A stretch of 64,000 bases of DNA from Cucumis sativus (GCF_000004075.3 NC_026656.2:19044607-19108606), one strand, 5' to 3'; counted from the first letter of the stretch, positions 1 through 16,164 are shown. Notes: generated by a model from the letters alone, not told the origin. Program-made: numbers and translations.

Positions 1-610
1 CATGAAAAATAGGCAGAATTATCATAGTTTATTAGCCGTTATCAACAATTTTAAATGATATTTTACCATATTTATAAATATATTAGTCATTTACTAAAAT
101 TACATTTAACTTCACACAGTAATTAACATTGAAAGTGTTTGATTTCTTTTGTCCATTTTCTTAGAAATTTTCAATAAAAAAAAAAAGAAAAAACTAAATT
201 TTATAGGCCACTAGTAGATATATTCTTGGGATGAGGTTTTCATTTATTGATGTCAAATGGGAATATCTATTAAATAATAATTTTAAAACAAAACTAATAT
301 TTAAATGCCACTAATTATATCCATTGCACCTCTTGCTTTTAAACAATAATTGAAGATTGGAAGATGGAATATTCTATTTCATTTGTGCATTTTAATTTAT
401 TTTGGTCAATATATTTTTAAATATTTATTTTGATTGTTATATTTTTATGTTGAGTTAGTTTAATCAATATATTTTGAAAGTGTAAATTTTGGATATTGTA
501 TTTTTAATTTTAGTTTATTTTGATCTTCGATTTGAAAGAAAAAATTTGTCTTATAAAATGAAGGTAATTGTTTTGCATGCAAAGTAATCATTATTATACA
601 AGCAAGTTTA
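1..610. repeat. Direct repeat A, left copy
   Basis: This AT-rich stretch is a diverged copy of 4067-4985. Shared landmarks in the same order include GGCCACTAGTA, ATTGATGTCAAATGGGAATA, TTTAAATGCCACTAATTATA and TTGTTTTGCATGCA. Similarity already exists at base 1, so the repeat probably continues left of the window. The two copies bracket the thioredoxin gene. No coding potential is seen. Confidence 0.8.
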
Positions 611-894
611 GAAGAACATTAATCAATAGTTTTCCTTTCAAAGAACTTCCAAGTGCTTTCCTACCTGCTTTTTAGATTTTAAAGCTACTTTTATTTGTTC
701 ACTAAAGTCTTTTTTTCTCAAGAAAAAATAACACTTTTATCACTATAAAAGCAATCGATAATGATTTTTAAAAAAACTTTTTAAAAGCGCTTTTTATAAA
801 ATTATTTTTAAGCCCCTTGGAAAATCAATCTAAATATGCTATAAGAGCATCCTATAGAGAAGTTTTTTGACTTTTTCTAATAACAATAAGTTTG

Positions 895-1095
895 CAAAAG
901 TGCTTTAAAAAGCAAGAACAAATACCTTCAATATTTATAGAATAAAAGAGCATCAATCTATATTAGAGCATTTGGGACAGCAAATAAATGAATCAAAATT
1001 TACTCCATGGATCATAATCAGTCCATAATATTAAAGATATAATCTAATACAACTTTAGGAACCTGAAAGGTGACAAGCTAATCAAAAGTCTGAAG
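895..1095. repeat. Relic resembling the 3' flank of the protease gene
   Basis: This segment is similar to 7948-8172, which lies just downstream of the stop codon of the granulin-domain protease gene. Shared blocks include GAATAAAAGAGCATCAA, ACAGCAAATAAATGAA and CAGTCCATAATATTAAAGAT. Both copies have the same orientation. It may be the remains of a duplicated protease locus whose coding part is gone, or an old dispersed repeat that both places carry. Confidence 0.7.
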
Positions 1096-2216
1096 AAAAT
1101 AACGAACCATAATATGATAAAACATGGTAATGAAATAATAACTTGGTACTTTTGAATAACAATTTTTTTACTACATAAGAAGTTCTTAATTGGATAACTA
1201 ATGAACTATTATGGACATTCCTATAGCTAAGGCCACATCAAATTTTTATCATTTTTTAATATACGTTCAACATCTTTTAGACAAATCTTAAATTCAATAG
1301 GTAATAAAATAAATAGAAAATAAAAACTTCTTGCAAGAATATTGAATCGTAAAAGTGAAAGGAAAAGAGCTATAATGTATGGATACAAAAGATGCTTAGG
1401 AATAATTTATTCCATTACCCCACCATCAAACTTTATCTTTTTTTCTAATTACTTTTATCTTTATTCCAAGAGAACGGAAAGTACGGGTGTACATGGTAAC
1501 AATATAGAACAAAAGTCATACATGTATAAATAATAATAGAAATTCAAGATGAATTGGATCAACTCAAAACATAAAGCAATTTAACTAAAAAACACATAAA
1601 ATTCAAGTCAAACTAACTCAAAAGTGTAACTCTAATGCAACCCAAACTGTTGGGTTGGGTAGTCAGCAGTGTTTAGATGGTCCATCGGACCACCTTGATG
1701 CAGACGCCTATTTGCGCTTTTCCTCCTCTCTCTCATCCTATTTTCTCATACCGAAGGACCCCTAAATCTTGACCAGAAAACGACTAGTCCTCCAAAATTT
1801 TAGATCTAATCTAACCTGATTAAGCATAACACATCACGTACGATCAAACACAAAACATGAGAATTTCAGGCAACCATAAATCTTACAAGTCTTACATCTT
1901 TCCGAAGACTTCCCAAAGCCAAGGGTAAGAAGAGAAAGAAAAGCAAAAGTAGAGTGTTTTTTTAGATGTTCTTTCTCTTTCTTCTATCAACACAAAAGAA
2001 AGCATCTGTAAACTTTCAACCCACCACTTAACTCAAAAGCTCAAACAGCAAATTTATATATTAAATCTTATTATACATTTATTATTCTACAAACGTTCAT
2101 TAAACAAGTACACATCTCAGACATATTGTCATGAAATCCATGAAAAAACTCGAAATTAGAATCATCAACAATGCACCATATTAATAAGAGGCAGAATGAG
2201 CTTCCAAGCTGACCAT
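1096..2216. other. Intergenic; 3' flank of thioredoxin gene
   Basis: I see no gene. The part nearest 2216 must contain the thioredoxin 3' untranslated region and polyadenylation site, but I cannot place the end. Short open frames here have no recognisable domain and no splice partners. Confidence 0.5.
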
Positions 2217-3181
2217 TTATGCAGTAGAAGTTGATGGAACTGGACCGCACAACTCAATTACCTTGTCCATCAGCCCATTCTTGTCAGCACCGACGATCCT
2301 GTGAGAGCTAACTTCCACCTCATCTCTCACGAAAGCAAAGGTCGGCATTGCATCAACGTTGAACCTCGCAGCAATTGCCTGCAAAGAAACAGGAGCCATT
2401 GTTTGAGAGAGAGAGAGAGAAAGAAAATATCAAATCAACAGACCAGTTCCATTCCACTGTATCAAGAGAGCATAATACGATAGTTTGGGAAAAGTTGAAA
2501 AGGGGATAAATTTCTTTACTTGAACTTCATCAACGTCCACTTTCAGGAAAATGGCATGGGGATTCTTCTTAGCCAACTCTGCGAATATTGGAGCTATGAA
2601 GCGGCATGGTGGACACCAAGAAGCAGTAAAATCCACCACAATCTACCAAACAAAATTCTAGAAACATCAGGAACAACAGAGCTGAAACTATATATAACAA
2701 GGAGAAATATCCCAAAGATTTGTTCTAAAAAGACACGGAACGAATAACAGAAAAAAATTGAAGAGAATGATAAAATCAAAACATTCGATTATTCGTCCTA
2801 TTAGCAATTTCCACATTTCAAATGGAATATAACTAGTCAAAACTGAAGAAATTAAACTAATAACCAGACACAATCAAACATAAATATCAGAAACCCTAAC
2901 GAATGAATCGCGAGTTTTCCCAAATCACCGAACAGAAGAAACTCTAACAATAACCATAATAATGCAACAGAAGAAACCCTAAAGATGTTCCGATATGCCC
3001 ACGCATCAAATCCAAAATTCCACCGAAATCACATACAAAAAAATGTATCAAATGAAAGTAGAAATGGAAAGTCATAAAAAAGCGAAAATCATACCAGTTT
3101 TCTCGCTTCCTTTCCTATGCGTACTTGCTCGTCGAATTCCTTAACATTGTGAATTCCAATCACTTGCCCTTCTTCAGCCAT
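2217..3181 (-). CDS. Thioredoxin h-type
   Basis: This is a cytosolic-type thioredoxin, a small disulfide reductase that passes electrons from NADPH-thioredoxin reductase to target proteins. Three exons read in phase on the minus strand: 3095-3181, 2520-2642 and 2378-2217, giving 123 residues with GT-AG introns. The active site WCPPC lies at residues 38-42, preceded by VVDFTAS, as is typical of plant h-type thioredoxins. The cis-proline motif MPTF is in exon 3. There is no transit or signal peptide, since the protein begins MAEEGQVIG. The length matches the family norm of about 110-130. The start is the first ATG of exon 1, 94 bases downstream of a TATA-like box. The gene sits between the two copies of direct repeat A. 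The subgroup within the h-type was not resolved. Confidence 0.93.
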
Positions 3182-3274
3182 TGATATTCTAACAAGAATC
3201 TGTGTTCTTCACCAAAAAGTCCACGCTGCGTTTGAAAAGGATGCGATGGAGAGGGACGAGAAGGGGGAGGATGA

Positions 3275-3282
3275 TTTATATA
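3275..3282 (-). promoter_or_regulatory. TATA box candidate of the thioredoxin gene
   Basis: On the minus strand this reads TATATAAA, within CTCTATATAAATC. It lies about 94 bases upstream of the start codon, a normal spacing for a short 5' leader. No transcript data are available. Confidence 0.55.
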
Positions 3283-4066
3283 GAGAAAGCAAAAGGGTAT
3301 ACACTTTTACCGAAGTACCCTTATATTTGGCATTTATTGCGGGGTGGCCGTGTGGACTGAATTGTCTATACGTGAGCGCATATGGCAAAAATGTGAAAGC
3401 ATAATATGTCGTGTCTTCCAAATGCGAATAGGAAAATTAATAATTCAATAAAGCAAAGAGAATTAAATAAAACACAAAGACTTCGTATTCAATTTTTATT
3501 TTTAAATCTCAGTTTTCAAATTTTCCTTCACAGGTTTCGGTGGATCATAATAAATGTACATTTGGATTTATTCTATAAAATATATATTTTTTAGAAATCT
3601 ATTTTTAACTATTTTTATTTAAATCTCTCTTGATAAAATTTAATTAAAAGAGTCTTAGTCAAACATTACAAGAGAGTTCCAACAAAAAACCAAAAAACAA
3701 AAAATGATAATAGAGTTTGTAACCCATATCTTTTTGAGAGTGTGAAAATAGCAAATTTAAAAATAGATTACTGTTTCATAATTTCAATTAATAGTCAATT
3801 TGTCAAACTTACCATGGACAAAAAAAATGTGTTATGAACTATTTCTTTTCAAATTTTGTTGTCGTTATGTATTCTAACTTAATATAATTTAAATAATATG
3901 TTATTTTTAAATATTCTAAAATGAATTAAAATATAATAAAATATCACCGTTTAAATGGTAACATTTAAATTGGCTTTATTGACATGGTTATACAAAAAAT
4001 ATAAAATAATAGTCATATATAACAAAAATTGAGTGCATTTAAAAAAATTCCATAAGGACAAATGAT
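3283..4066. other. Intergenic, thioredoxin upstream region
   Basis: AT-rich sequence without gene-like structure. It holds the upstream part of the thioredoxin promoter. I see no further recognisable element. Confidence 0.4.
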
Positions 4067-4985
4067 AGGCGTGGAAAATAGGGGAATTATCATCTAGGGT
4101 TTGGACTTATCTCACTTTTTATTAAACTTTAGAAAAAATAATAGAAAATCATTTTAAACTAAATATTTACACATATAATAAAATTTCATAATTTACGGAT
4201 ATTCATCTCATTCATTATTTGTTACTTAAAGAACAATAGGTAATTTACTAAAAATACACTTAACTTAATAATATTTAACATATAAATTGAAATTAAAAGT
4301 TAGAAGTTTCATTTCTTATACCGAAACAAATAAAGATGTTTCGTAATTTTTTGCCGTCGAGTAATAGAATAATCAATAAATAAAGATCGAAAAATAATGA
4401 AATTAAAAAAAAAAAAAACAAATTATTTGTATTTGAAAAAACACGAAAAGATGTCTAAATATTTTGTATATTTCTTAGAATTTTCCAAATAGAAAACTAA
4501 AATTTATAGGCCACTAGTATGTGTGTATATATATATATTCTTGGAGATGAGGTTTTTATTTATTGATGTCAAATGGGAATATCTTTAGATAATAATTTAA
4601 AAACAAATATAATATTTAAATGCCACTAATTATATTCCATTTGCACCTCTTGCTTTCAAACAATAATAATTGACTCTCTAAGAAAATTGGAAGATGGAAT
4701 ATTCTCTCTCATTTGTGTACCAATAAAACCATCTCTTCTTCTAGATGCATTTTAATTTGATTTGGTCAATATATTTTTAAATATTTGTTATATTTTTATG
4801 TTGATTTAGTTTAGTCAATATATTTTGAAAATGTAAATTTTGGTTATTGTATTTTAAATTTTAGTTTATAAAATCTTCTATTTTAAAAGATAAATAGATT
4901 TTAGTCTCTTCAAATAAAGTTAATTGTTTTGCATGCAGAGTAATCGGTTACTATATAAGCATGTTTACAAGAATTTAGGTAACAA
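4067..4985. repeat. Direct repeat A, right copy
   Basis: Diverged copy of 1-610 in the same orientation. The closest match runs from AGGCCACTAGTA near 4508 to the TTGTTTTGCATGCA block near 4925. It carries extra sequence in its left half compared with the left copy. No coding capacity. Confidence 0.8.
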
Positions 4986-5037
4986 ATTAGTTTAGTTAAT
5001 TTGTAAAAATGTCTTTAACGTTTATGATTCGAACGAA

Positions 5038-5428
5038 ATACACGACTTCCTGCATGCGCGACACGTGTTCACACCCTCTGAACCCTACGTCCACCCGTGA
5101 ACCCTACGGTTGACTGGACTGTTGACCGTTGATTCACTGTTGACTCATTGTACGGAAGTCGTGTACAGGGTACACGACTTCCACTATACGCGGCAAAATG
5201 TGCCAGCTGTACGGGAGTCGTGTACCCGGTACACGACTCCAGTCAGAAAACGTGGGTCGGGTCCACGACTCCACTCGAATATCGTAAGTCCGGTCCACGA
5301 CACCATTTCGATTTGTTGAAGTCGTGTACCTCGTACACGACTTCAGTCACCTATTTTTTAAAATACTTTTCCAACTACCCTATTTTTGTAAATACTTTTA
5401 CAAAACACATTATTTTTTTTAAAAATCC
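5038..5428. mobile_element. Palindrome-rich fragment related to the 28.8-kb foldback element
   Basis: The right end, from about 5320 to 5428, aligns with the right end of the element at 28808-29926: a GTCGTGTAC..GTACACGAC palindrome, then CACCTATTTTT, then CTACCCTATTTTTG, ending in AAAAATCC. The interior has a GC content far above its surroundings. It contains several variants of the same palindrome, near 5157, 5216 and 5321, with partial ones near 5257 and 5290. The left end expected for the family, GGATTTTT, is not visible, so this is a truncated or rearranged member. Open frames here result from the repeats. Confidence 0.65.
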
Positions 5429-6464
5429 TACAAAAATACCAAAAAAAATTACCATGAGCACGTAGCCTACATTTTTAAATTTGTAAAAGCATCAAATTTA
5501 AATGCAAGTTACTGTTTGATTTCTCAATTTTGGAATGTGCAAAAAATAGAAATCATGAGCTGATCGTTTTTATAAATCGTGAGCTGGTTTTTTTTAAAAA
5601 AAAGTTTTATCATGTAATGTAAATTTTCAATTTAAATTATTTAATTTTTTATTTATGATATGTTCGAGAATGGTATTGAAATGTTTGTCATATTTTCTAA
5701 CGAGTTAGATCGAGAGAATCGGGGTGGGAATAAGAATGGAAATAGGTAGAACATAACTAAACCCTTATTTAGTAGAAAATTTTGTTGTTTAGGTATTAAA
5801 TCATTTATCCTCGATTTTCTTCTTTATCCACTATCTTCTATCTTTTAATACATTCTTTTGTATTTTTTATTTTCTATAACACTAAAATTAATTACATACA
5901 AATTAAATTTGTGGTTTAAAAAATTAAATTACTATTTAACTACAATAACTTAATAATTCAATGTGTATATATATTCGTACATATTTTTAAATAATTGATG
6001 CAATAAAACTATTAACTAATTGTCAACATAAGCTTAGCTCAACTCACACCTGTATATTTCTGTAGACATGAAGTTTCAGGTTTAAATTCTCACCCAGCAT
6101 TTATTACAATACATTTGTAAAAAAAGAAAAAAAAGAAAAACTATTAAATGATTAACTAGATCGGTATTAAGTATTTTTTTTTTGTTAATACATCGTATTT
6201 ATATAGATTTAAATTCATTAAATTTATCCTATCAAGCTACTCATTTAATCAATATTATTATTGATTGTTAAATAATTAGTTTTCTCAAAATTTCGAATTA
6301 GGTTTATTCACTAATGTATTAAATTTTTATAGAGTTTCATGATTAATTTTACACATGAAATACAAAAAAGGACTTATTCTGATGCCTAACTAAGTACATA
6401 CATCATTAATTTTAGTCAATCTTGTTCTCATCCCAATTCCCTCAAACAATCTCTAAGAGTTTTG
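5429..6464. other. Intergenic
   Basis: AT-rich sequence with no gene. A tRNA-like SINE remnant is listed separately at 6026-6135. Confidence 0.4.
6026..6135 (+). mobile_element. tRNA-derived SINE remnant (candidate)
   Basis: An A-box-like block, TTAGCTCAAC, is followed after a tRNA-like distance by a B-box-like block, CAGGTTTAAATTC. The segment ends in an A-rich tail of the form AAAAAAAGAAAAAAAAG. That order fits a decayed tRNA-derived SINE. It is not a functional tRNA gene, because the box sequences are degraded and no acceptor stem pairs. Confidence 0.4.
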
Positions 6465-7690
6465 TTTTGGAATTTAAATGGTTGGAAAAAGAACATCATC
6501 TTTTTTTTCTTTTGTAATATATTTTTAAGTGTTTACTTTAAACTATCATTTTAAATAACTTTTGAAATATATTTTAATCAATTTTCATAAAAGCTGTTTA
6601 AATAGAAATTATATTTTTAAGTAACATATTTTTTAAGTGAAACGAAATGTGATTGTTGATAATGTATGTATATTTGAATCAATTGAACTTATCATCCCAT
6701 TGATACACCATAATCTTACTAACAATCGTCTTGTTATGTGTAAGTTAAAACTAAACAAGATTAATTGAGTGATAATACCCAAACACATATACTCTTTTGA
6801 AATCAAATTCCAATAGTTAGTAGCATTAGAAAACAAAATTATGTGTAATAAACCTCCACTCACCGTGGACGTGGTTCACACTTCAATGAAAAACGAAAAT
6901 GATGTATAATAAATTTTCATCCACCACAAACGTGATACACATTTCCGTCTAATAAATATCCCAAGCACCATATGCATATACGAGTTCACACTTCAATAGA
7001 CCATTAAAGAAAGTTACCACTATTACATAAAGTGTAGTTTTTGTTTATAATTATCTCAACTTATAAATTTCATTAATGGATATCTAAATTAAATTATCAA
7101 TTTTTAAATAATTAGTTGACTAAAAATAATAGTAAGTTAACGAGGTAAATTTGAATGTAGCTCAATTGGTTAAGACATATATCTTTGACTAAGAGATCAG
7201 ATGTTTGAATTTTCTCGCTCTCATTTATAGTTGAAAGACTTCGTTTGTAAATAAGTGTTATTTATTCCATTATTCATAATAAAAATATTATATTTGTTAA
7301 TTATTTTAATGGTAAAATTAAAAATCATATTTAGGTTTTCTTTGCTAGTTGATCCAATTATATGAATTTACGGGTTGGACTTATGGGCCTAACCTCTGAC
7401 TTTTTGGTGAAGAAAACAGAAAAGGAGTTTTGAGTTTGAATGGGCCAAGAGTCCAATAAGTGTAGGTCCTCGGCCCAGCAATGGAATCCATTTTGACTCC
7501 AAGTGGGACAAAATTATGGGGAACCTTTGTTCTTGATGATTTTTCCGTTTCTTTTGCCCATTTTGATTTTAGTTTTTAATTGGGCTTTCGGATCTCAAAT
7601 TTTAATATTTTAGATTTTGAATTTGATTTCAATTAAATCAAACAGTTTTAAAATATTATAATTTTATCAACTTCGTTCATAAATTTTAAG
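6465..7690. repeat. Direct repeat C, left copy
   Basis: This copy of about 1.2 kb matches 12010-13035 in the same orientation, on the other side of the protease gene. Shared blocks include GGTTAAGACATATATCTTTG, CAATTATATGAATTTACGGG, TGGGCCAAGAGTCCAATAAG and TTGTTCTTGATGATTTTTC. The best-conserved part is about 7330-7580. Similarity is high but clearly diverged, with several indels. No coding potential. Confidence 0.85.
7146..7262 (+). mobile_element. tRNA-derived SINE remnant inside repeat C (candidate)
   Basis: The sequence has TGTAGCTCAATTGGTTA, close to a Pol III A box, then AGATGTTTGAATT, a weak B box, about 40 bases later. This looks like a SINE head that was present before repeat C was duplicated, because the other copy also has it at 12478-12600. 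Confidence 0.45.
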
Positions 7691-7947
7691 ATTTTTCTTT
7701 TAATTTTGACTTTTTACAAAATACTCACTTAGAACGTGTAATAATTAATTTAAAATAGTTATCTGACAGACATTTAAAATTTTAGTTTTATATGAAGTAC
7801 AATCAATTTATTATAATCCTTTTAAATTAATTAAGAGATACCAATACTAAAAATTAAATTCAAGGATAAATGAAGCCAAAATTGCAATAACAGTTTATGT
7901 TACTACAGAACAAAAATGAAGGAGAACGAGAGAATAATTTTTTAAAA

Positions 7948-8172
7948 AAATGCTTTAAACAGTAAGTACAAGTTCCTTCAATATTTACGGAATAAAAGAG
8001 CATCAAACTGTATTGGAGCGTTTGGAACAGCAAATAAATGAACCAAAGTTCTCAAAGGGGTAACAAGAAACAACCAACTTCATAGATTCCAATCAGTCCA
8101 TAATATTAAAGATATAGTCTAATACAACTTTAAAACATGAAACGTAGCAACCTGATCAGAAGTCTGATCAAA
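7948..8172. repeat. Protease gene 3' flank, duplicated near 1 kb
   Basis: Partner of 895-1095. It lies about 230-455 bases beyond the protease stop codon, so it may belong to that gene's 3' untranslated or flanking sequence. Confidence 0.7.
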
Positions 8173-8402
8173 CTCCGGCCTGGACCAAAGTAAGAAGCCT
8201 CCAAAGCTAATCCATGGAAGATTTTGGACCATAGCAGAAAGATAATGACATGAGGAACCTCTTAAAAAGTAGAATCTGGCATGATAACGACGCAAAGGAA
8301 CCTCTGATTGAACCTCTTTAGACTTCAGATATAGCTAAAAGTTGGTAACAGAAATGGCAGCCTTTATTTGTTCTGTAAATGAAGCCATTTCATAGAATAA
8401 CC

Positions 8403-11717
<3,315 letters not shown>

Positions 11718-12009
11718 ATCTTCCCTTTGTCGAGATATTAGCGCACCGGTGTTGGGTTAGTTGGCATCCCAACGACGGGCGACGGAGATGAATGTGATGA
11801 AATCGGGAGGGGATTGGTTACTCGATCTTGGATGAACAAGAGTCGGAACCAATTGGAAATTGACAAGAGCCCCAATCGTGAACAGAAACATATTTTAAAT
11901 CGTGCGAATTTTTAATGCCTTTGGTTTCTTTTATTTTTGGATATTTTCCAGAACGATCTTCAAGTGTTTGTCCTCAATTCCTAATCATACATTCTTCTAA
12001 ATCATCTAC

Positions 12010-13035
12010 AGCTTTCCTTTTGGTATTTAAATCGTTGGTAAAAACAACATCATCTTTTCTAAAAAAAATTTAAACAACCTTTTAAATATATTTTAATCGA
12101 CTTTCATAAAAATTGTTTAAATAAAATATATATTTTTTAAAAGTAAGACGGACTCTTATCTATTGATAATATCTATATATTTGAATCAAGTGAACTATCA
12201 TCCAATTGAAATAGTTGGTAGCATTAGAAAAAACGATTATATATAATAAATTTTCACCCACCATGAACGTGGTTCTCCAATCTCGAAGCACTATTTGCAT
12301 ATCATAAGAAAGTGACGTTGTGTTTTAAATAACTTGGAAAAAATGAAGTCACTATTGCATGAAGTGTATTTTCTTTTTATTTTTCTAATTATTATCTCAT
12401 CTTATAAATTTTGGACATCAAATTTAAATTATCAATTATATAAATAATTAAAAGATAATAATAAACTAACAATGTGAACTTGAATATAACTCAATTGGTT
12501 AAGACATATATCTTTGACTAAGAGGTCAGTTTGAATTTTCTCACTCTTATTTATAATTAAAAAGAAAAGTAATAATAAATACGTGCATAAATAAGTGTTA
12601 TTTATTCAAATATTTATAATAATAATATTTTATTGGTTAATTATTCTAATTGTAAAAGTAAAAACCATATTTAAATTATCTTTGCTAATTGACCCAATTA
12701 TATGAATTTACGGGTTGAAATTAATGGGCTTGACGTCTAGCCTTTTGGTGAAGAAAACGGAAACGGAGTTTTAAATTTGAATGGGCCAAGAGTCCAATAA
12801 GTGTAGGGCCTCAGCCCATCACTGGAGTCCATTTTGACTTCAAGTGAGACAGAATTATGGAAAACCTATGTTCTTGATGATTTTTCAGTTTCTTTTGCTC
12901 ATTTTTTATTGAAGTTTCTAATTGAATTTTTGGATCTCAAAATTCGGTTTTAAATTTGATTTCAATTCAATCACAGTTTCAAAATATTACAACGTAAGAT
13001 TGAGTTTCCTTTCGGTTTGGTTCATAAGTTAAAAA
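12010..13035. repeat. Direct repeat C, right copy
   Basis: Same-orientation partner of 6465-7690, about 5.4 kb away and upstream of the protease start codon. It is slightly shorter because of small deletions. No gene is present. Confidence 0.85.
12478..12600 (+). mobile_element. tRNA-derived SINE remnant inside repeat C (candidate)
   Basis: Duplicate of the 7146-7262 segment: TATAACTCAATTGGTTAAG as a decayed A box, and GGTCAGTTTGAATT as a decayed B box. Confidence 0.4.
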
Positions 13036-16000
13036 ACTGTTTACACACTTATTTTTAAAAACAACCCTTGATTAGCTCACTTTCAATCTAGTTTTCAAAT
13101 ATTTACCATTAACAACCAAACATAAATTTTATTTTGTTTTTAGTTTCTACTATATTAGATTCTATTTTCTAATCACAAATCAAATGAACCTAAATGACTA
13201 ACAAAAATAGTGTTTCTATCTCGTATTTGTACGAATTTATTTTATTTTAGTTTCATTTATTAATTATTTTCTATTTTATAAAATACCTTTAGATTGTAAA
13301 AGATATATAATACACATAATGTAGATAAGTGCCGACTCAGCATCTCGTAGTTTTATCCATGGTGGATTGCAATCATGAGAAGATGTCTACATTATCTAAC
13401 AAAGGGTTGGAGTCCAATCCAAGATTCAAAATCAAAATTCAATAACTCTTCTTTCTCACATATCTCCACGTGTGAAACTTCTTTCAAAACATTCCTTCAT
13501 GCATATCTTTTCTAATTGTAACTTTACAACTAAAGTTAATTTCACAAACTTACAAAATTCCAAGAAATGACTTTATCTTTCTTATGTTTAGATTTAAAGT
13601 AGTTAGTTAATATGGATTAGGTAATAAATAATATGATTTCAGTTTTTGGTAATAATGAATTGAAATTGAGAAAAGGAAAAAAATGGAAAGATAAAGAGTA
13701 GCCGAAAAGTGAGGGGAAGGTTGGTGAGGACAAAGCAGAGTACGTCTTTCTTATCTATTGCGAGACCCTCTTCTATATCTATTTCCAATTTTCTTGTTCT
13801 TTTCCCTACGCTTTTATGATTTATCCCCCCAAGGACCCTTTTGTGTTCCTTCCCCACTTTCCCCACTTTCCCCACTTTTTTTTTTCTTTTCAATTCCCCA
13901 TTTATACTTATTTTTTCACACACACACACATATATATATATATCAAACATACTAAAATACAATTTAGAGTGAGAAATTAGTTGAATTTATGTTACCCATA
14001 TTTTCGTATTTAGGATAACATTATTTTTTTAATTTCTTACTCTATAATCTATATTCGCTCTTTTAAATTTTGGGTACAAATTACAAAGATTACTCTTTTT
14101 TTTTTCTAGGGAGTTATAATGATTACTTTGAATTACTACATTTCAAGTTCCAAGTATAATATTCCTGTAGAGAAAGAATATAAAAGAAATGGATAAACTT
14201 TTTTATAAGCTAACTAACATTTTATTCTGTATAATTTTTTTTAAAAAATTATTGTAAATAGTAAGTGGAATTAATTTAACACTGTTGTATCGTTAAAATT
14301 TATCTTATTTTGTAATATTTAAAAATATCAATAATGTTTTTTCTTTTTAAACAATTATTTATCATAAAAATAAGAGATTAAAAGAAAAGGAAATATTTAT
14401 ATGTATCTAATAGTTGTATGCTTTTAATCAAGAGATTACTCAAACTTCCCGAAAAAGACTAAAAAATGAAAATATGTTTTAAAAATTAATACGACGTTTA
14501 TGCGTAATAATTAATAAATATTGAATTCTAAAACCAATGTATTAGATATAGAAAGAGATAATGTGTTTAATTAAATTGTTTTTGTCTTATGTAGGGTCAT
14601 GCATGTATGTTTATATTCAAAGAAAATGGATAATAATTACAAAAGTGAATTAATGGAATGTAATTGCAAATTAAAGTCATAACAAAACAAAAAAAATAAA
14701 CAATAATGATAATAATAAAAGTTCATGAACACAAAAAGATTAATTGTATTATACCTTCAAAGAACTTCAAAAATTGTTTCCCTTCTTTTTGGAGTTCTCT
14801 TCGATTCACTTTGCGGTGATCATAAATTTTGTCCTTTGTATTCATGAAGGATAATATCCTCGTGACAATTATTTATTAATTGTTATCCAAATACAATCAT
14901 TTCACATCTTGTAAATAATATTAATAAAAAAATTACATCAAATAAAAAAATTATTTTAAAAAATAGCTCATACGTTTGTATGGAAAATATAATAAAATTA
15001 ATAATATTAGACGATAATATTATATTAATATCCGTTTTAATATCACAATTTCTTTGACTATTTTTACAAAAATTTATAAATAATATTCAATATAACTATA
15101 AATATATATAGTTTGGGTCCAAAGATTAAATTCAAAACCTTAAAAGTTTAGGTTTTCGTTCGATAATAATTTAATTTTTTATTTTTTTTTTATTTTCAAA
15201 ATACATTTAAAATGTTTAAACCAATAGTAAAAAAGTATATGGAAAAGTAGTTTTTATATATACTTAACTTTTAAAATAAAAATAAATACAAAAAATAATT
15301 ATCAAACAAAGCGATAATAATCAAAAAATATATAAATATCAAAATCGACCAAATTATTAATTCAATAAAATATTTAAATATAACAAAGGTAGATAACAAA
15401 ACAGTGAAGTTTGGACTTTAGAATGTAAATTTCATATAAACGACTAAATTAGAGCATGCATCAGTTCCAAAATCTTCATTAGACAATAAACTTAATATCA
15501 ATCAAATTCTATAATCTTTATGTGTAAATTAAAACATCTTTAAAATATTTAGTTAGAGTGAATATGATTTAGTAAAAGTTTATAGACACATTTGAAAAGA
15601 AAAAATGAAAAATTATTCCAAATGAATAAAGTTTTACATAAAATGATTCGACATCCATAATCACAATTTTTTTTGTTTTGTTATCAATTTGACACGTATT
15701 TTAATATTTATAATCTTGATTACATACCACCCTCCATACATTCAAAAGTTTACAAGAAATACACTTAAAAAGCTAATTTGAACACATTTTCAATTAGTAG
15801 TGATTGACTCTTCAAAAATTGTGCTACTTTAATATTGTTACCATTACCTGTTCAATGTTTTTGGGATAGAAAGTCTAAATACACTGACAGAACAAAAGGA
15901 AAACGAGAAAAAAAAATGGAGAATGCAATCTGGAATTTTGGTAATCCTAAAATGCAGCCATGTGTGTACAGATACACAATCCCAGAAGGACCTTCTCATC

Positions 16001-16164
16001 CTATGGACACGATTTCTTATGTTCTTCTTGCCAAGTATCATCTTTTCTTCTCTTCAAGCCACGTTTCATTCCCTTAATTCCCCCAATTCTAAATTCTCTT
16101 CCATTTTTAATACCCCCCCTCAATGTAATTCCCAATAATAATCCCAAATTTTTTTTGAAAAAAA
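13036..16164. other. Intergenic, upstream region of the DREB gene
   Basis: About 3 kb of very AT-rich sequence with no gene. A (CA)n/(TA)n microsatellite lies at about 13917-13943. The open frames on both strands near 13640-13960 and 15835-16320 are chance frames around pyrimidine-rich DNA and the DREB leader. The last few hundred bases must hold the DREB promoter, but I cannot place a TATA box with confidence. Confidence 0.45.

Noticed and set aside
5110..5465. Two overlapping open frames of 69 and 105 codons
   Set aside because: They coincide with the palindrome-rich repeat fragment, and repeated YTTSV-like peptides arise from the repeats. No domain is recognisable.
7146..7262. Possible functional tRNA gene
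   Set aside because: The A box is close to consensus but the B box is decayed, and the ends cannot form an acceptor stem. A SINE remnant is the better explanation.
13639..13962. Overlapping frames on both strands
   Set aside because: Low-complexity pyrimidine-rich DNA and a CA/TA microsatellite explain them.
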